Assembly (NCBI GenBank): GCA_030613665.1
Contig: JAUWLN010000015.1
Span: 1-18,208 of the forward strand
Direction: 5' to 3'
Source: Dehalococcoidia bacterium
GTDB taxonomy: Bacteria > Chloroflexota > Dehalococcoidia > Dehalococcoidales > RBG-16-60-22
DNA: 18,208 nucleotides
Position numbers and translations under genes: made by a program. Below are positions 7,719 to 14,575 of the stretch, one piece after another. Each line of letters starts with the position of its first letter. Positions within the stretch are counted from its first letter, which is position 1. The notes below the pieces were generated by a model. The model worked only from the letters and a program-made list of their open reading frames with translations, was not told the origin of the DNA and did no database searches.

Positions 7719-8351
7719 CTAAAAGTCGCTCAGTGGTGCCTTGGCAATGGGTTTGAGGAATGAAATATCGTTGTGCCTGTTGAGAATAAACTGCTCGTCC
7801 TGATAGTTTAAAATGGAGATGCCGCAGGTATCCTGTCTGATTTTCCAGAAATGGCTGTTGCCCAGCCCCAGCATTGTGCACAGTATGACTTTGTTCACCA
7901 CGCGGTGCCCGACGATTAATATAGCGCCGTGGTGATTTGCTATTATTCTGTTTATGAATCGAATAACTCTTCTGGAAACATCTTCCAGGCTCTCCCCGCC
8001 GGGCATACTGACCTGTTCCGGATGAGTTATCCACCTGGTGTACAGGTCTTCGTATTTCTCCTTTACCTCCTCGTGTGACAGTCCCTGCTATTGGCCAAAG
8101 TCGAAGTCGATGAGGCCGGGGTCAGCATTTACCTTTAGCTTATGAGGTTGGGCTATGATTTCGGCAGTTTTACGCGCCCGTTTCAGTGGACTGGAGTAAA
8201 CGGCTTCTATCGCTGACTCGCTTAAATATTCGGCCAGCAATTTCGCCTGTTTCACTCCGGTTTCATTTAAATCGATGTCAATCCGGCCACGGAACACCTC
8301 GGTCACGTTCCATTCCGTCTCACCGTGTCTGGCAAGTATAATCTCAGCCAT
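7719..8351 (-). pseudogene. Histidine phosphatase (phosphoglycerate mutase-like) interrupted by an in-frame TAG
   Basis: A histidine phosphatase superfamily gene (GpmB/CobC/PhoE-like) of 210 residues plus stop, broken by one amber codon at 8088-8090. The first part (87 residues) has the catalytic LARHGETEWN and ends DFDFGQ. After the TAG the same frame continues QGLSHEEVKEKYEDLY and goes on through MPGGESLEDVSRRV and the second catalytic His in VGHRVVNKV. The family nearly always has FG-x-W-x-G here, so the TAG replaces a Trp TGG by a single base change, with no frameshift. The start has a good GGAGGT ribosome site. The N-terminal fragment lacks the second histidine and the fold core, so without readthrough no active enzyme is expected. 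A fresh mutation, a population variant or a sequencing error are all possible. Confidence 0.85.
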
Positions 8352-8374
8352 GGGCTACCTCCTGGACCCGACGC

Positions 8375-8404
8375 ATATTAGGCAGGATGCGTGAAATGTG
8401 TCAA
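8375..8404 (-). promoter_or_regulatory. Promoter of the histidine phosphatase gene
   Basis: On the minus strand, TTGACA (8404-8399), an 18-nt spacer and TAATAT (8380-8375) give a good sigma-70-type promoter. The predicted leader is about 17 nt and carries the GGAGGT ribosome site. It is divergent from the argF promoter. Confidence 0.65.
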
Positions 8405-8423
8405 GAAATCGGCTCAAAACACC

Positions 8424-8453
8424 TTTCGATTAAACATTTATTCGTGATATACT
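8424..8453 (+). promoter_or_regulatory. Extended -10 promoter of the argF operon
   Basis: TATACT (8448-8453) is preceded by TGA, giving an extended -10 (TGnTATACT). The -35 region (TTTCGA at 18-nt spacing) is poor, as is common for extended -10 promoters. The start near 8460 leaves a short leader containing GGGGAGG. No ARG-box-like palindrome was recognised. Confidence 0.6.
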
Positions 8454-8477
8454 GTAGGGCAAAGCGGGGAGGATGTA

Positions 8478-9419
8478 TTGAAGGGTAAAGACTTACTTTC
8501 CATAGCCGACTTGAACCGCGAGGACATACCGTTACTAATCTCCCGTGCCATTGAATTGAAAGAGGAAGGCTGGCGTCATTCCCTCAGCGAAAAGGTACTG
8601 GCTCTGGTATTTGAAAAGCCGTCGTTGCGGACGCGGGTGAGCTTTGAAATAGCCATGCGACAGATGGGTGGCTATGCCATCTACCTGTCGCATGCAGAGG
8701 TCGGTCTGGGGAAAAGGGAACCAGTGCCGGATGTAGCCCGTGTTCTTTCCCGTTACGTGGATGCTATTGCCGCCCGCACCTTCTCGCACGAAACACTGGA
8801 GCTGCTGGCCCAGTACGCGGATGTACCGGTAATCAATGCCCTGTCCGCCCTGGAACACCCCTGTCAGGCGCTGGCGGATTTGCTTACCATTTATGAAAAG
8901 AAGGGCGAACTGGAAGGATTGACCCTGGCTTATGTGGGCGACGGCAACAACGTGGCGCACAGCCTCATGCTGGCGTCAGCACTGGCTGGAATTCATTTCC
9001 GGATTGCCTCACCGGCGGGTTACCAGGTACGTGACGATTTGCTGGAACTGGCGCGGGGCTATGCCATGGAGAGCGGCACCGAAATCCTGTGCACTGAGGA
9101 CCCGCGTCAGGCGGTTAATGAGGCTGACATCGTTTATACGGATGTATGGACGAGCATGGGGCAGGAAGACGAAAGCGAAAAGCGGCGCCGGGCGTTCTCT
9201 GGATACCAGATAGACGATGAACTTCTGGCGCAGGCAGAGGAAGGCGCTATACTTATGCACCCGCTGCCCGCCCACCAGGGAGAGGAAGTGGCTGGAGGTG
9301 TCCTCGACAGCCCGCAGTCCGTGGTCTTTGACCAGGCGGAGAACCGGATGCATTTGCAGAAGGCGTTGCTTGCGGAGATGCTTGGCGGCCTTGAGATACC
9401 GTTGATGAAGTATGAGTAG
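8478..9419 (+). CDS. argF: Ornithine carbamoyltransferase
   Basis: Transfers carbamoyl phosphate to ornithine to give citrulline (arginine synthesis), 313 residues, full length. The carbamoyl-phosphate loop is EKPSLRTRVSFE (Ser49, Arg51, Thr52, Arg53), with HPCQ at 127-130. DVWTSMGQE is the ornithine-side SMG motif, which separates this from aspartate carbamoyltransferase. The C-terminal loop reads HPLPA (261-265), where classical OTCases have HCLPA, so the usual Cys is Pro262. The start is TTG at 8478, with GGAGG (8468-8472) 5 nt upstream; the nearby ATG at 8473 is followed at once by a stop. It opens an operon with an unknown membrane protein, der and plsY. OTCase is the best call; another transcarbamylase is less likely. 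Confidence 0.93.
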   Translation: MKGKDLLSIADLNREDIPLLISRAIELKEEGWRHSLSEKVLALVFEKPSLRTRVSFEIAMRQMGGYAIYLSHAEVGLGKREPVPDVARVLSRYVDAIAARTFSHETLELLAQYADVPVINALSALEHPCQALADLLTIYEKKGELEGLTLAYVGDGNNVAHSLMLASALAGIHFRIASPAGYQVRDDLLELARGYAMESGTEILCTEDPRQAVNEADIVYTDVWTSMGQEDESEKRRRAFSGYQIDDELLAQAEEGAILMHPLPAHQGEEVAGGVLDSPQSVVFDQAENRMHLQKALLAEMLGGLEIPLMKYE

Positions 9420-9430
9420 GAGGGGACGGA

Positions 9431-10099
9431 ATGTATACGCTGAAGACAATCGTCAATCGTGGCTGGTACCCGACCCTGATAACAGTGCTGGCGGTCCTCG
9501 GTGTTCTCTATAAATGGCCGATTGAATGGATAACGCCGGCGCTCATCTTCATTCTGGCCCTTGGTCTGGTGGTAACCGTGATAAGAGCCAGGGAACGGCA
9601 TCTGGAACGTGCCGCATTCAGGTTACGGCAGCTGGCCGAATATTTTCACCGCCGTTTTATGGGAGACTCGACGCTGTCCATCTTCGTTATTATCGACAGC
9701 CTTTTCAATATCGACAACCCGAAACTGTGGGACTGGGCAAGGGCCTGCGATATGTCACAACGCATTTTCAACAGCTGGTGCGGCAGCTTCATCAACCGTA
9801 TGGGGAGCGATATCGGCGTTACCAGGCTGGATGATTACCTGTCTACCTACCTCGACGAACTGTGGCAGATAACCAGTCAGTATTACGACTTCGTGGAGCA
9901 ATTTTATGAAATTGCCGCGAAAGTGGAAGTCCCGCAGGAGACACTCGAGCAGTACCGTAAATTCGTAACGGAATATAATGCCTTCGTCCAGAACTTCCGC
10001 GAACATGTTATCGAATTAAAGAGCGTTGCCCGGACCGGTATTGAACCCCCCAGTATAAAACTGGCTCAGGAAGTCGTCATGGTGGACAAGGCGGAGTAA
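9431..10099 (+). CDS. Unknown protein with two N-terminal membrane segments
   Basis: I do not recognise a named family for this 222-residue protein. Two hydrophobic segments (about residues 12-29 and 33-51) form an N-terminal hairpin, followed by a basic turn (RARERHLERAAFRLRQL) and a long, probably helical soluble domain rich in aromatic and acidic residues, with W, C and D positions such as WDWARACDMSQRIF and SWCGSF. No catalytic motif stands out. The positive residues after the second segment suggest the C-terminal domain is cytoplasmic. The start is clear: AGGAGG at 9418-9423, 7 nt before the ATG and overlapping the argF stop. The gap to der is only 5 nt, so it is transcribed, and probably translated, with argF and der. 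Confidence 0.85.
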   Translation: MYTLKTIVNRGWYPTLITVLAVLGVLYKWPIEWITPALIFILALGLVVTVIRARERHLERAAFRLRQLAEYFHRRFMGDSTLSIFVIIDSLFNIDNPKLWDWARACDMSQRIFNSWCGSFINRMGSDIGVTRLDDYLSTYLDELWQITSQYYDFVEQFYEIAAKVEVPQETLEQYRKFVTEYNAFVQNFREHVIELKSVARTGIEPPSIKLAQEVVMVDKAE

Positions 10100-10104
10100 A
10101 GGGT

Positions 10105-11427
10105 GTGACGGAAGGTAAGCCAATTGTGGCGATTGTGGGGCGGCAGAATGTGGGCAAATCCACGCTGCTCAACAGGATGGTAGGGAAGCGGCTGGCGATT
10201 GTCGAGGATTCACCGGGTACCACCAGGGACCGGGTCATCGCGTCCGTGTCCTGGCATGATGCGGAGCTCACTGTGGTCGATACCGGAGGTCTGGAATTTG
10301 ACGCCCGCTCGGCGGTTGCCCACGGTGTTCAGGAGCAGATAGAGGCGGCGATGGCCGGGGCCGATGTTATTATTTTTCTGACGGACGTAAAGAGCGGCGT
10401 AATCGCGGCCGATGTAGAGATGGCAGACAGGCTGCGCCGGGTGGAAAAGCCGGTGTTGCTGGTGGTCAACAAGGTGGACAATGAGAAGCTGGAGGCCGGG
10501 GTGATGGAATTCTACCAGCTGGGGCTGGAGGAACCTGTCGCCATCAGCGCCTACCACGGGCGTGGCACTGCGGAACTTCTGGACAAAATCGTGGCTCTGG
10601 TGCCGGCTCCGGCGTTGGCTGCGGCCGAATCGGAGCTCATGAAAATAGCCATTGCTGGTCGGACCAATGTGGGCAAGTCAATGCTGCTAAATGCCCTGGT
10701 TGGTGAAAAGAGAGCCATTGTGGATGACGCTCCGGGAACGACCCGTGATGCCACTGATACGGTGGTTGACTTCGACGGACAAAGTGTGTTACTTATTGAT
10801 ACGGCCGGTATACGGAAGCGGGGGCGGATTGAGAGGGGAGTGGAGCAATACAGTGTACTCCGTGCTCTGCGGGCAATTGACCGGGCGGACGTTGTCTTGC
10901 TGGTACTGGATGCTATGGAAATAGTAACTGCTCAGGACATGCACATCGCTGGCTTTATCCAGCAGGCGGCCAAAGGGGTGGTGGCGGTGGTCAATAAATG
11001 GGACCTGGTGGATGATAAAGACCCCGGTGAGTGGGACCGGTACCTCAGAAGTCAGTTTAAGTTTATGGCCTATGCCCCTTTAATCTACATTTCGGCGAAG
11101 TACGGAGAGGGCGTGGACCGTGTTATACCGGAAGCGCGCCAGGTCTACGAGCAGAGAGGAAAAAGGCCGGCCACTGCTGAGGTTAATAACGTTGTTCAGC
11201 AGGCGGTAGCGGCCCATATACTGCCGCGTAAGGGGCACAAGCGGCTGAAAATTTTTTACGCGACCCAGGCGGAAGTGAACCCGCCGACCTTTATTTTCTT
11301 CGTCAATGATGCTAAACTGGTACACTTTTCATATCACCGTTATCTGGAGAGCAGATTGCGTCAGGCATTTGGTTTCACCGGAACACCGCTTCGTCTGATT
11401 TTCAAGACAAGGGGGGAGGAGCCATGA
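10105..11427 (+). CDS. der: Ribosome biogenesis GTPase Der (EngA)
   Basis: A tandem GTPase needed for maturation of the 50S subunit, 440 residues. The first G domain has GRQNVGKST (12-20), DTGG and NKVD. The second has GRTNVGKSM (185-193), DTAGIRKRGR and NKWD. The C-terminal KH-like domain, ending HFSYHRYLESRLRQAFGFTGTPLRLIFKTRGEE, is characteristic. The Met after the second P-loop Ser is unusual, since Ser is more common there, but the GK-Ser core is intact. The start is GTG at 10105. GGAG inside the end of the previous gene is 8 nt upstream. The gene overlaps plsY by ATGA, indicating coupled translation. Confidence 0.97.
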   Translation: MTEGKPIVAIVGRQNVGKSTLLNRMVGKRLAIVEDSPGTTRDRVIASVSWHDAELTVVDTGGLEFDARSAVAHGVQEQIEAAMAGADVIIFLTDVKSGVIAADVEMADRLRRVEKPVLLVVNKVDNEKLEAGVMEFYQLGLEEPVAISAYHGRGTAELLDKIVALVPAPALAAAESELMKIAIAGRTNVGKSMLLNALVGEKRAIVDDAPGTTRDATDTVVDFDGQSVLLIDTAGIRKRGRIERGVEQYSVLRALRAIDRADVVLLVLDAMEIVTAQDMHIAGFIQQAAKGVVAVVNKWDLVDDKDPGEWDRYLRSQFKFMAYAPLIYISAKYGEGVDRVIPEARQVYEQRGKRPATAEVNNVVQQAVAAHILPRKGHKRLKIFYATQAEVNPPTFIFFVNDAKLVHFSYHRYLESRLRQAFGFTGTPLRLIFKTRGEEP

Positions 11428-12083
11428 TTGCTGCTAAATTGGTCGCCGTAGTTCTTATTGGTTATTTTCTGGGTGCCATTCCCTTCGGTGTGCTGATAGC
11501 GCGGCGAAGCGCAAAAGTAGACGTCACCAGTCACGGAAGCGGCAAGATCGGCGCCACCAACGTGTTAAGGGTGGCCGGGAAAAAAGCGGCAGGCGCGGTT
11601 CTCGTTTTTGACATTCTAAAAGGCTTTCTGGCGGTGGTGATTGCCGCCCTGATACTCAACGGGGAATATGTGTTGACCAGCAGCGCGAGCCCCTGGTGGC
11701 TTTCCAGAAGTGCTCAGGTACTGGCGGCGCTCGCGGCGATTGCCGGCCACAAATGGTCGGTGTTTCTTCACTTCGGCGGGGGCAGAGGTGTGGCGACCTT
11801 CTTTGGCGGATTGCTGGCTTTGTGTCCGGCGGCAGCGCTCTTCGGTGGCGAAATCATGCTTCTCGGCGCGTGCCTGACCAGATACGCGTCGCTGGGTTCG
11901 ATATCTGGGGCGGTCGCTGCTTATGTCATACTGATTCCTCTTACTATACTTAACGGGTTCCCCGTCGAGTATCTGGTTTATTCACTCGTCGGTGCTGTCT
12001 TCATCATCGTCGTTCACCGCGACAATATCAGCCGGCTGCTGATGGGTACGGAGCGCCGGATTGGTGAACGTGTCAAGACGTAA
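11424..12083 (+). CDS. plsY: Acyl-phosphate:glycerol-3-phosphate acyltransferase
   Basis: Membrane enzyme that moves the acyl group from acyl-phosphate to glycerol-3-phosphate, giving lysophosphatidate, the first committed step of phospholipid synthesis in PlsX/PlsY organisms. 219 residues with about six membrane helices. The three family motifs are present: GSGKIGATNVLR, the glycine-rich GHKWSVFLHFGGGRGVAT, and TRYASLGSISGA. The C-terminal HRDNI segment is also typical. The start overlaps the der stop (ATGA), with GGGGAGGAG just upstream. gpsA, which supplies the glycerol-3-phosphate substrate, follows 70 nt later behind its own putative promoter. Confidence 0.96.
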   Translation: MIAAKLVAVVLIGYFLGAIPFGVLIARRSAKVDVTSHGSGKIGATNVLRVAGKKAAGAVLVFDILKGFLAVVIAALILNGEYVLTSSASPWWLSRSAQVLAALAAIAGHKWSVFLHFGGGRGVATFFGGLLALCPAAALFGGEIMLLGACLTRYASLGSISGAVAAYVILIPLTILNGFPVEYLVYSLVGAVFIIVVHRDNISRLLMGTERRIGERVKT

Positions 12084-12124
12084 GAAAGGCCGCCAATTTC
12101 AACTTCAAAAACCGAGGCCTTTCT
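12083..12124 (+). other. 9-bp inverted repeat after plsY, possible weak terminator
   Basis: AGAAAGGCC (12083-12091) and GGCCTTTCT (12116-12124) are exact inverted copies around a 24-nt loop, overlapping the last base of the plsY stop codon. The arm ends in CTTTCT rather than a clean T-run and the loop is large, so an intrinsic terminator is possible but not strong. It could also be a protein-binding site upstream of gpsA. Confidence 0.4.
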
Positions 12125-12142
12125 AAATGCCCGCAATTAGGC

Positions 12143-12148
12143 TAAAAT
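12143..12148 (+). promoter_or_regulatory. -10 box of a probable leaderless gpsA promoter
   Basis: TAAAAT (5 of 6) ends 5 nt before the gpsA ATG, and no ribosome binding site at usable spacing is present. At 17-nt spacing the -35 is only TTTCTA, inside the right arm of the inverted repeat. The arrangement matches polA, where the -10 also nearly abuts the start codon. Confidence 0.45.
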
Positions 12149-12153
12149 AAGGT

Positions 12154-13218
12154 ATGCTCAAAGTTGGTATCATTGGCACTACCATATGGGGCATTACTTT
12201 AGCTGTCATCCTGGCGGAAAAAGGGATAGATGTTGGTTTGTGGGCTCGCACCGAAAAGGAAGCCCGGAAGCTGCAGAAGAGCGGGCCCGACCCTGATGAG
12301 ACACCCGATGTAGCCTTCCCGCCCAGAGTTCTCATCACTCATAAGCTTGAAGAAGCCCTTGATGGGACCAGGGCGGTGATTCTGGTGGTGCCCTCCCAAT
12401 CAATGCGGCAGAATATCAAGCTGATAGCTGACCACATCGGTAAATCGACGCTCGTGGTCAGTGCTGCCAAGGGGCTGGAGATTGGCAGCGGCCTGCGTAT
12501 GTCACAGGTAATTGCCGAGGAGATAAAAGACCGTTTTCATTCCAATATCTGTGTGGTATCAGGTCCCAACTTGGCCAGAGAGATTCTATGCGGCCGGCCG
12601 GCAGCTACAGTGGCTGCGGCCGAGAATGCCTCGGTGGCGAGGCAGGCGCAGAGAGTGCTCACCACGTCTAACTTCTGTGTTTTCACCAATACGGACGTCG
12701 TTGGTGTGGAGCTGGGTGGGGCACTCAAGAATATCATAGCCCTCGGCGCCGGTATTGCCGATGGGCTGGGCTACGGCGATAATGCCAAGGCCGCCTTCAT
12801 GACGCGGGGCCTGACGGAGATTACAGCGCTTGGTGTTGCCATGGGGGCAAATCCGCTTACCTTCTCCGGTCTGGCCGGACTGGGCGATGTCATGGCCACC
12901 TGCACCAGCCCGTTAAGTCGCAACCACTACGTCGGCGTGGAACTGACCAAAGGTCGGCCGGTGGCGGAGATACTGAACAACATGAGCGGTGTTGCCGAGG
13001 GGGTGACCACCACGCTCGTTGCCCGCAACCTGGCGGATAAGCTCGGCCTGGAAATGCCGATTACGGAAAGAATACACCAGGTTCTCTACGAAGATGCTGA
13101 CCCGCGAGAGGTGGCGGCGGAGATGATGGGCGCGAATGTCAGGCACGAGTTATCCGGCAGACGCTGGGGACTGTTCTCTTTATTCAGGCGCCGGAAGCCA
13201 CCACAGAACAGCCGGTAA
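12154..13218 (+). CDS. gpsA: Glycerol-3-phosphate dehydrogenase [NAD(P)+]
   Basis: Reduces dihydroxyacetone phosphate to sn-glycerol-3-phosphate, the substrate of PlsY encoded just upstream. 354 residues. The Rossmann loop reads GTTIWG (8-13), where the usual pattern is G-x-G-x-W-G. The rest of the fold is standard: VVPSQSMR, SAAKGLE and SGPNLAREI. The catalytic helix GGALKNIIALGAGIADGLGYGDNAKAA contains the conserved Lys, followed by LAGLGDVMATCTSPLSRNHYVG. The C-terminus ends in a short basic tail (SLFRRRKPPQNSR). The start is the ATG at 12154, behind a putative leaderless promoter. A good intrinsic terminator follows. Confidence 0.96.
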   Translation: MLKVGIIGTTIWGITLAVILAEKGIDVGLWARTEKEARKLQKSGPDPDETPDVAFPPRVLITHKLEEALDGTRAVILVVPSQSMRQNIKLIADHIGKSTLVVSAAKGLEIGSGLRMSQVIAEEIKDRFHSNICVVSGPNLAREILCGRPAATVAAAENASVARQAQRVLTTSNFCVFTNTDVVGVELGGALKNIIALGAGIADGLGYGDNAKAAFMTRGLTEITALGVAMGANPLTFSGLAGLGDVMATCTSPLSRNHYVGVELTKGRPVAEILNNMSGVAEGVTTTLVARNLADKLGLEMPITERIHQVLYEDADPREVAAEMMGANVRHELSGRRWGLFSLFRRRKPPQNSR

Positions 13219-13241
13219 CCAGACCTTTATACGTAACTGAC

Positions 13242-13265
13242 CCTGGCTCAGGAGCCGGGCTTTTT
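13242..13265 (+). terminator. Intrinsic terminator of gpsA
   Basis: CCTGGCT (13242-13248) pairs with AGCCGGG (13253-13259), seven pairs including one G-T, around the loop CAGG, followed by C and five T. It serves the plus strand only, as the minus strand has no T-run. The stem and T-run also encode the last codons of convergent dnaJ (KKPGS and stop). Confidence 0.75.
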
Positions 13266-14336
13266 ACCGTCCCTTTTTGCCGGGCTAAGATTAGGGGAAA
13301 GTTCCTCAAAGAGCTTGCGCTGCTCTTTGGTCAGCGATTCCGGCGTCACCACCCGCAGCTTTACTATCTGGTCGCCATGGCCGTGCCGCCGCAGGTGAGG
13401 AATGCCCTTGTTCTTCAGGTGGAACTCTCTTCCTGTCTGGCTCCCGGAAGGAATGGTGATTTTGTTATCGCCGTAAAGGGTGGGTATTTCAATCTCATCG
13501 CCGAGCGCCGCCTGCACGAAGTTCACCGGCAACTCATAAATGATGTCGTCGTCGTCCCTCACGAAAAATTCATGCTCCAGCACACCGATGGTCACATAAA
13601 GGTCACCCGATGAGCCGCCCCGCAAGCCCACATCCCCCTCACTGCTGAGGCGTATCCGGGTGCCATCCTGTATGCCGGCTGGAACCCTGACCGAAATTCG
13701 GCGCTTCTGTTTTTCCCGCCCCTTTCCTTTGCACTGTGGACACGGCTCGGATATGACCTGCCCCTCCCCCTGGCAGCGATTGCATACGGTGTTGTTGATG
13801 AAGCTGCCGAAGAGGCTGCGCTGGACACGGCGCACCTGGCCGGTGCCATTGCAGTCCGAGCAGCGAACGGGGTGACTGCCCGGTTTGGCGCCCGTACCGC
13901 GACAATTTGCACATAGCTCGGTGCGTTTTAATTCGATTTCTTTATCGCAGCCGAAAGCGGCTTCTTCCAGCGAGACGGTTTCTTCGTAATGCAGGTCCGT
14001 GCCTCGCTGCGGGGCATTGCGGGTGGCGTACGTCATGCCGCTGAAGAAAGTGTCAAAGATATCGCCAAGTCCGCCGAAGTCGAAGCCCTCAAAGCCACGG
14101 CCGAAAAAGCCGTTGCCATCAGTGTGGCCGAACTGGTCATAGCGGGCGCGCTTATCGGGGTCGGAGAGCACCTCGAAGGCTTCGTTTACTTCCTTGAACT
14201 TCGCTTCCGCCCCATCGTCACGGTTGTGGTCGGGGTGGTGCTCAAACGCGAGCCGGCGGAACGCCTTTTTGACCTCTCTCGCCGCGGCATCCCTCGGTAC
14301 GCCCAGGACTTCGTAGTAGTCTCGTTTCTGCGCCAT
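13248..14336 (-). CDS. dnaJ: Chaperone DnaJ (type I Hsp40)
   Basis: Co-chaperone that delivers substrates to DnaK and stimulates its ATPase. 362 residues, type I layout. The J domain (1-70) has HPD at 34-36, followed by a short Gly/Phe region (FFGRGFEGFDFGG). The zinc-finger region holds four CxxCxGxG units (CANCRGTG, CSDCNGTG, CNRCQGEG, CPQCKGKG). Then comes the two-part substrate-binding domain, with VPAGIQDGTRIRL and GDLYV. grpE and dnaK are not nearby, so this is an orphan dnaJ in the window. It has its own strong promoter and a leader of about 97 nt with a hairpin. The ribosome site is weak (AGG, 8 nt upstream). Confidence 0.97.
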   Translation of the reverse strand: MAQKRDYYEVLGVPRDAAAREVKKAFRRLAFEHHPDHNRDDGAEAKFKEVNEAFEVLSDPDKRARYDQFGHTDGNGFFGRGFEGFDFGGLGDIFDTFFSGMTYATRNAPQRGTDLHYEETVSLEEAAFGCDKEIELKRTELCANCRGTGAKPGSHPVRCSDCNGTGQVRRVQRSLFGSFINNTVCNRCQGEGQVISEPCPQCKGKGREKQKRRISVRVPAGIQDGTRIRLSSEGDVGLRGGSSGDLYVTIGVLEHEFFVRDDDDIIYELPVNFVQAALGDEIEIPTLYGDNKITIPSGSQTGREFHLKNKGIPHLRRHGHGDQIVKLRVVTPESLTKEQRKLFEELSPNLSPAKRDGKKPGS

Positions 14337-14367
14337 TTATAAAACCTGTTTCAAACCTTGTGCTTAA

Positions 14368-14385
14368 GAGCTAAGTCGTTAGCTC
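14368..14385. repeat. Perfect 7-bp hairpin in the dnaJ leader
   Basis: GAGCTAA (14368-14374), a 4-nt loop and TTAGCTC (14379-14385) form a perfect hairpin in the 5' leader of dnaJ (minus strand). It is not the HrcA CIRCE element, which has a different core (TTAGCACTC) and 9-nt loop. A role in folding or stability of the leader is possible. Confidence 0.5.
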
Positions 14386-14427
14386 AGCAGGGCAGAGCTA
14401 CTTTCCGGAAACCAATTCGTGCGCAGT
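14373..14427 (+). other. tRNA-like fragment (5' half, D arm) without an intact 3' half
   Basis: The segment around TTAGCTCAGCAGGGCAGAGC (14379-14398) reads like positions 7-25 of a bacterial tRNA: T8, A9, D stem GCTC/GAGC and the D loop with GG. Downstream I cannot form an anticodon stem, a T arm or a matching acceptor strand, so this is not a working tRNA gene. It may be a relic of a tRNA, or chance. It lies antisense to the dnaJ leader and next to the phage-like patch. Confidence 0.3.
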
Positions 14428-14439
14428 ACCTCTACTATG

Positions 14440-14468
14440 ATACTAACAATCCCGCTATCAACTGTCAA
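14440..14468 (-). promoter_or_regulatory. Promoter of dnaJ
   Basis: On the minus strand, TTGACA (14468-14463), a 17-nt spacer and TAGTAT (14445-14440), the same boxes and spacing as the cvpA promoter. The predicted start near 14433 gives a leader of about 97 nt. No CIRCE or other heat-shock operator is seen. Confidence 0.8.
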
Positions 14469-14489
14469 GGAAAAAACGACAAAGGCCCA

Positions 14490-14518
14490 TTGACTGGAAT
14501 AGAACAAATGTGCAAAAT
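14490..14518 (+). promoter_or_regulatory. Promoter of the Cys-rich HTH gene
   Basis: TTGACT (14490-14495), a 17-nt spacer and CAAAAT (14513-14518, 4 of 6). It is back to back with the dnaJ promoter, the -35 boxes being 21 nt apart. A start near 14525 rules out the upstream ATG at 14510 as the translation start. Confidence 0.5.
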
Positions 14519-14575
14519 TTTTGTTGCTTGATTTTTGAAATGGGCCGCAGGGCCGGAGTGAAAAGATACAGGGCT

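Noticed and set aside
8088..8090. Stop codon reassignment (TAG read as an amino acid)
   Set aside because: TAG is the normal terminator of many intact genes here, including the S41 protease, macro, cvpA, DUF4389, mutM and argF genes.
14368..14410. CIRCE heat-shock operator before dnaJ
   Set aside because: The palindrome is GAGCTAA-N4-TTAGCTC; CIRCE needs TTAGCACTC-N9-GAGTGCTAA.
14373..14450. A functional tRNA gene
   Set aside because: Only the D arm fits; no anticodon stem, T arm or acceptor pairing could be formed downstream.
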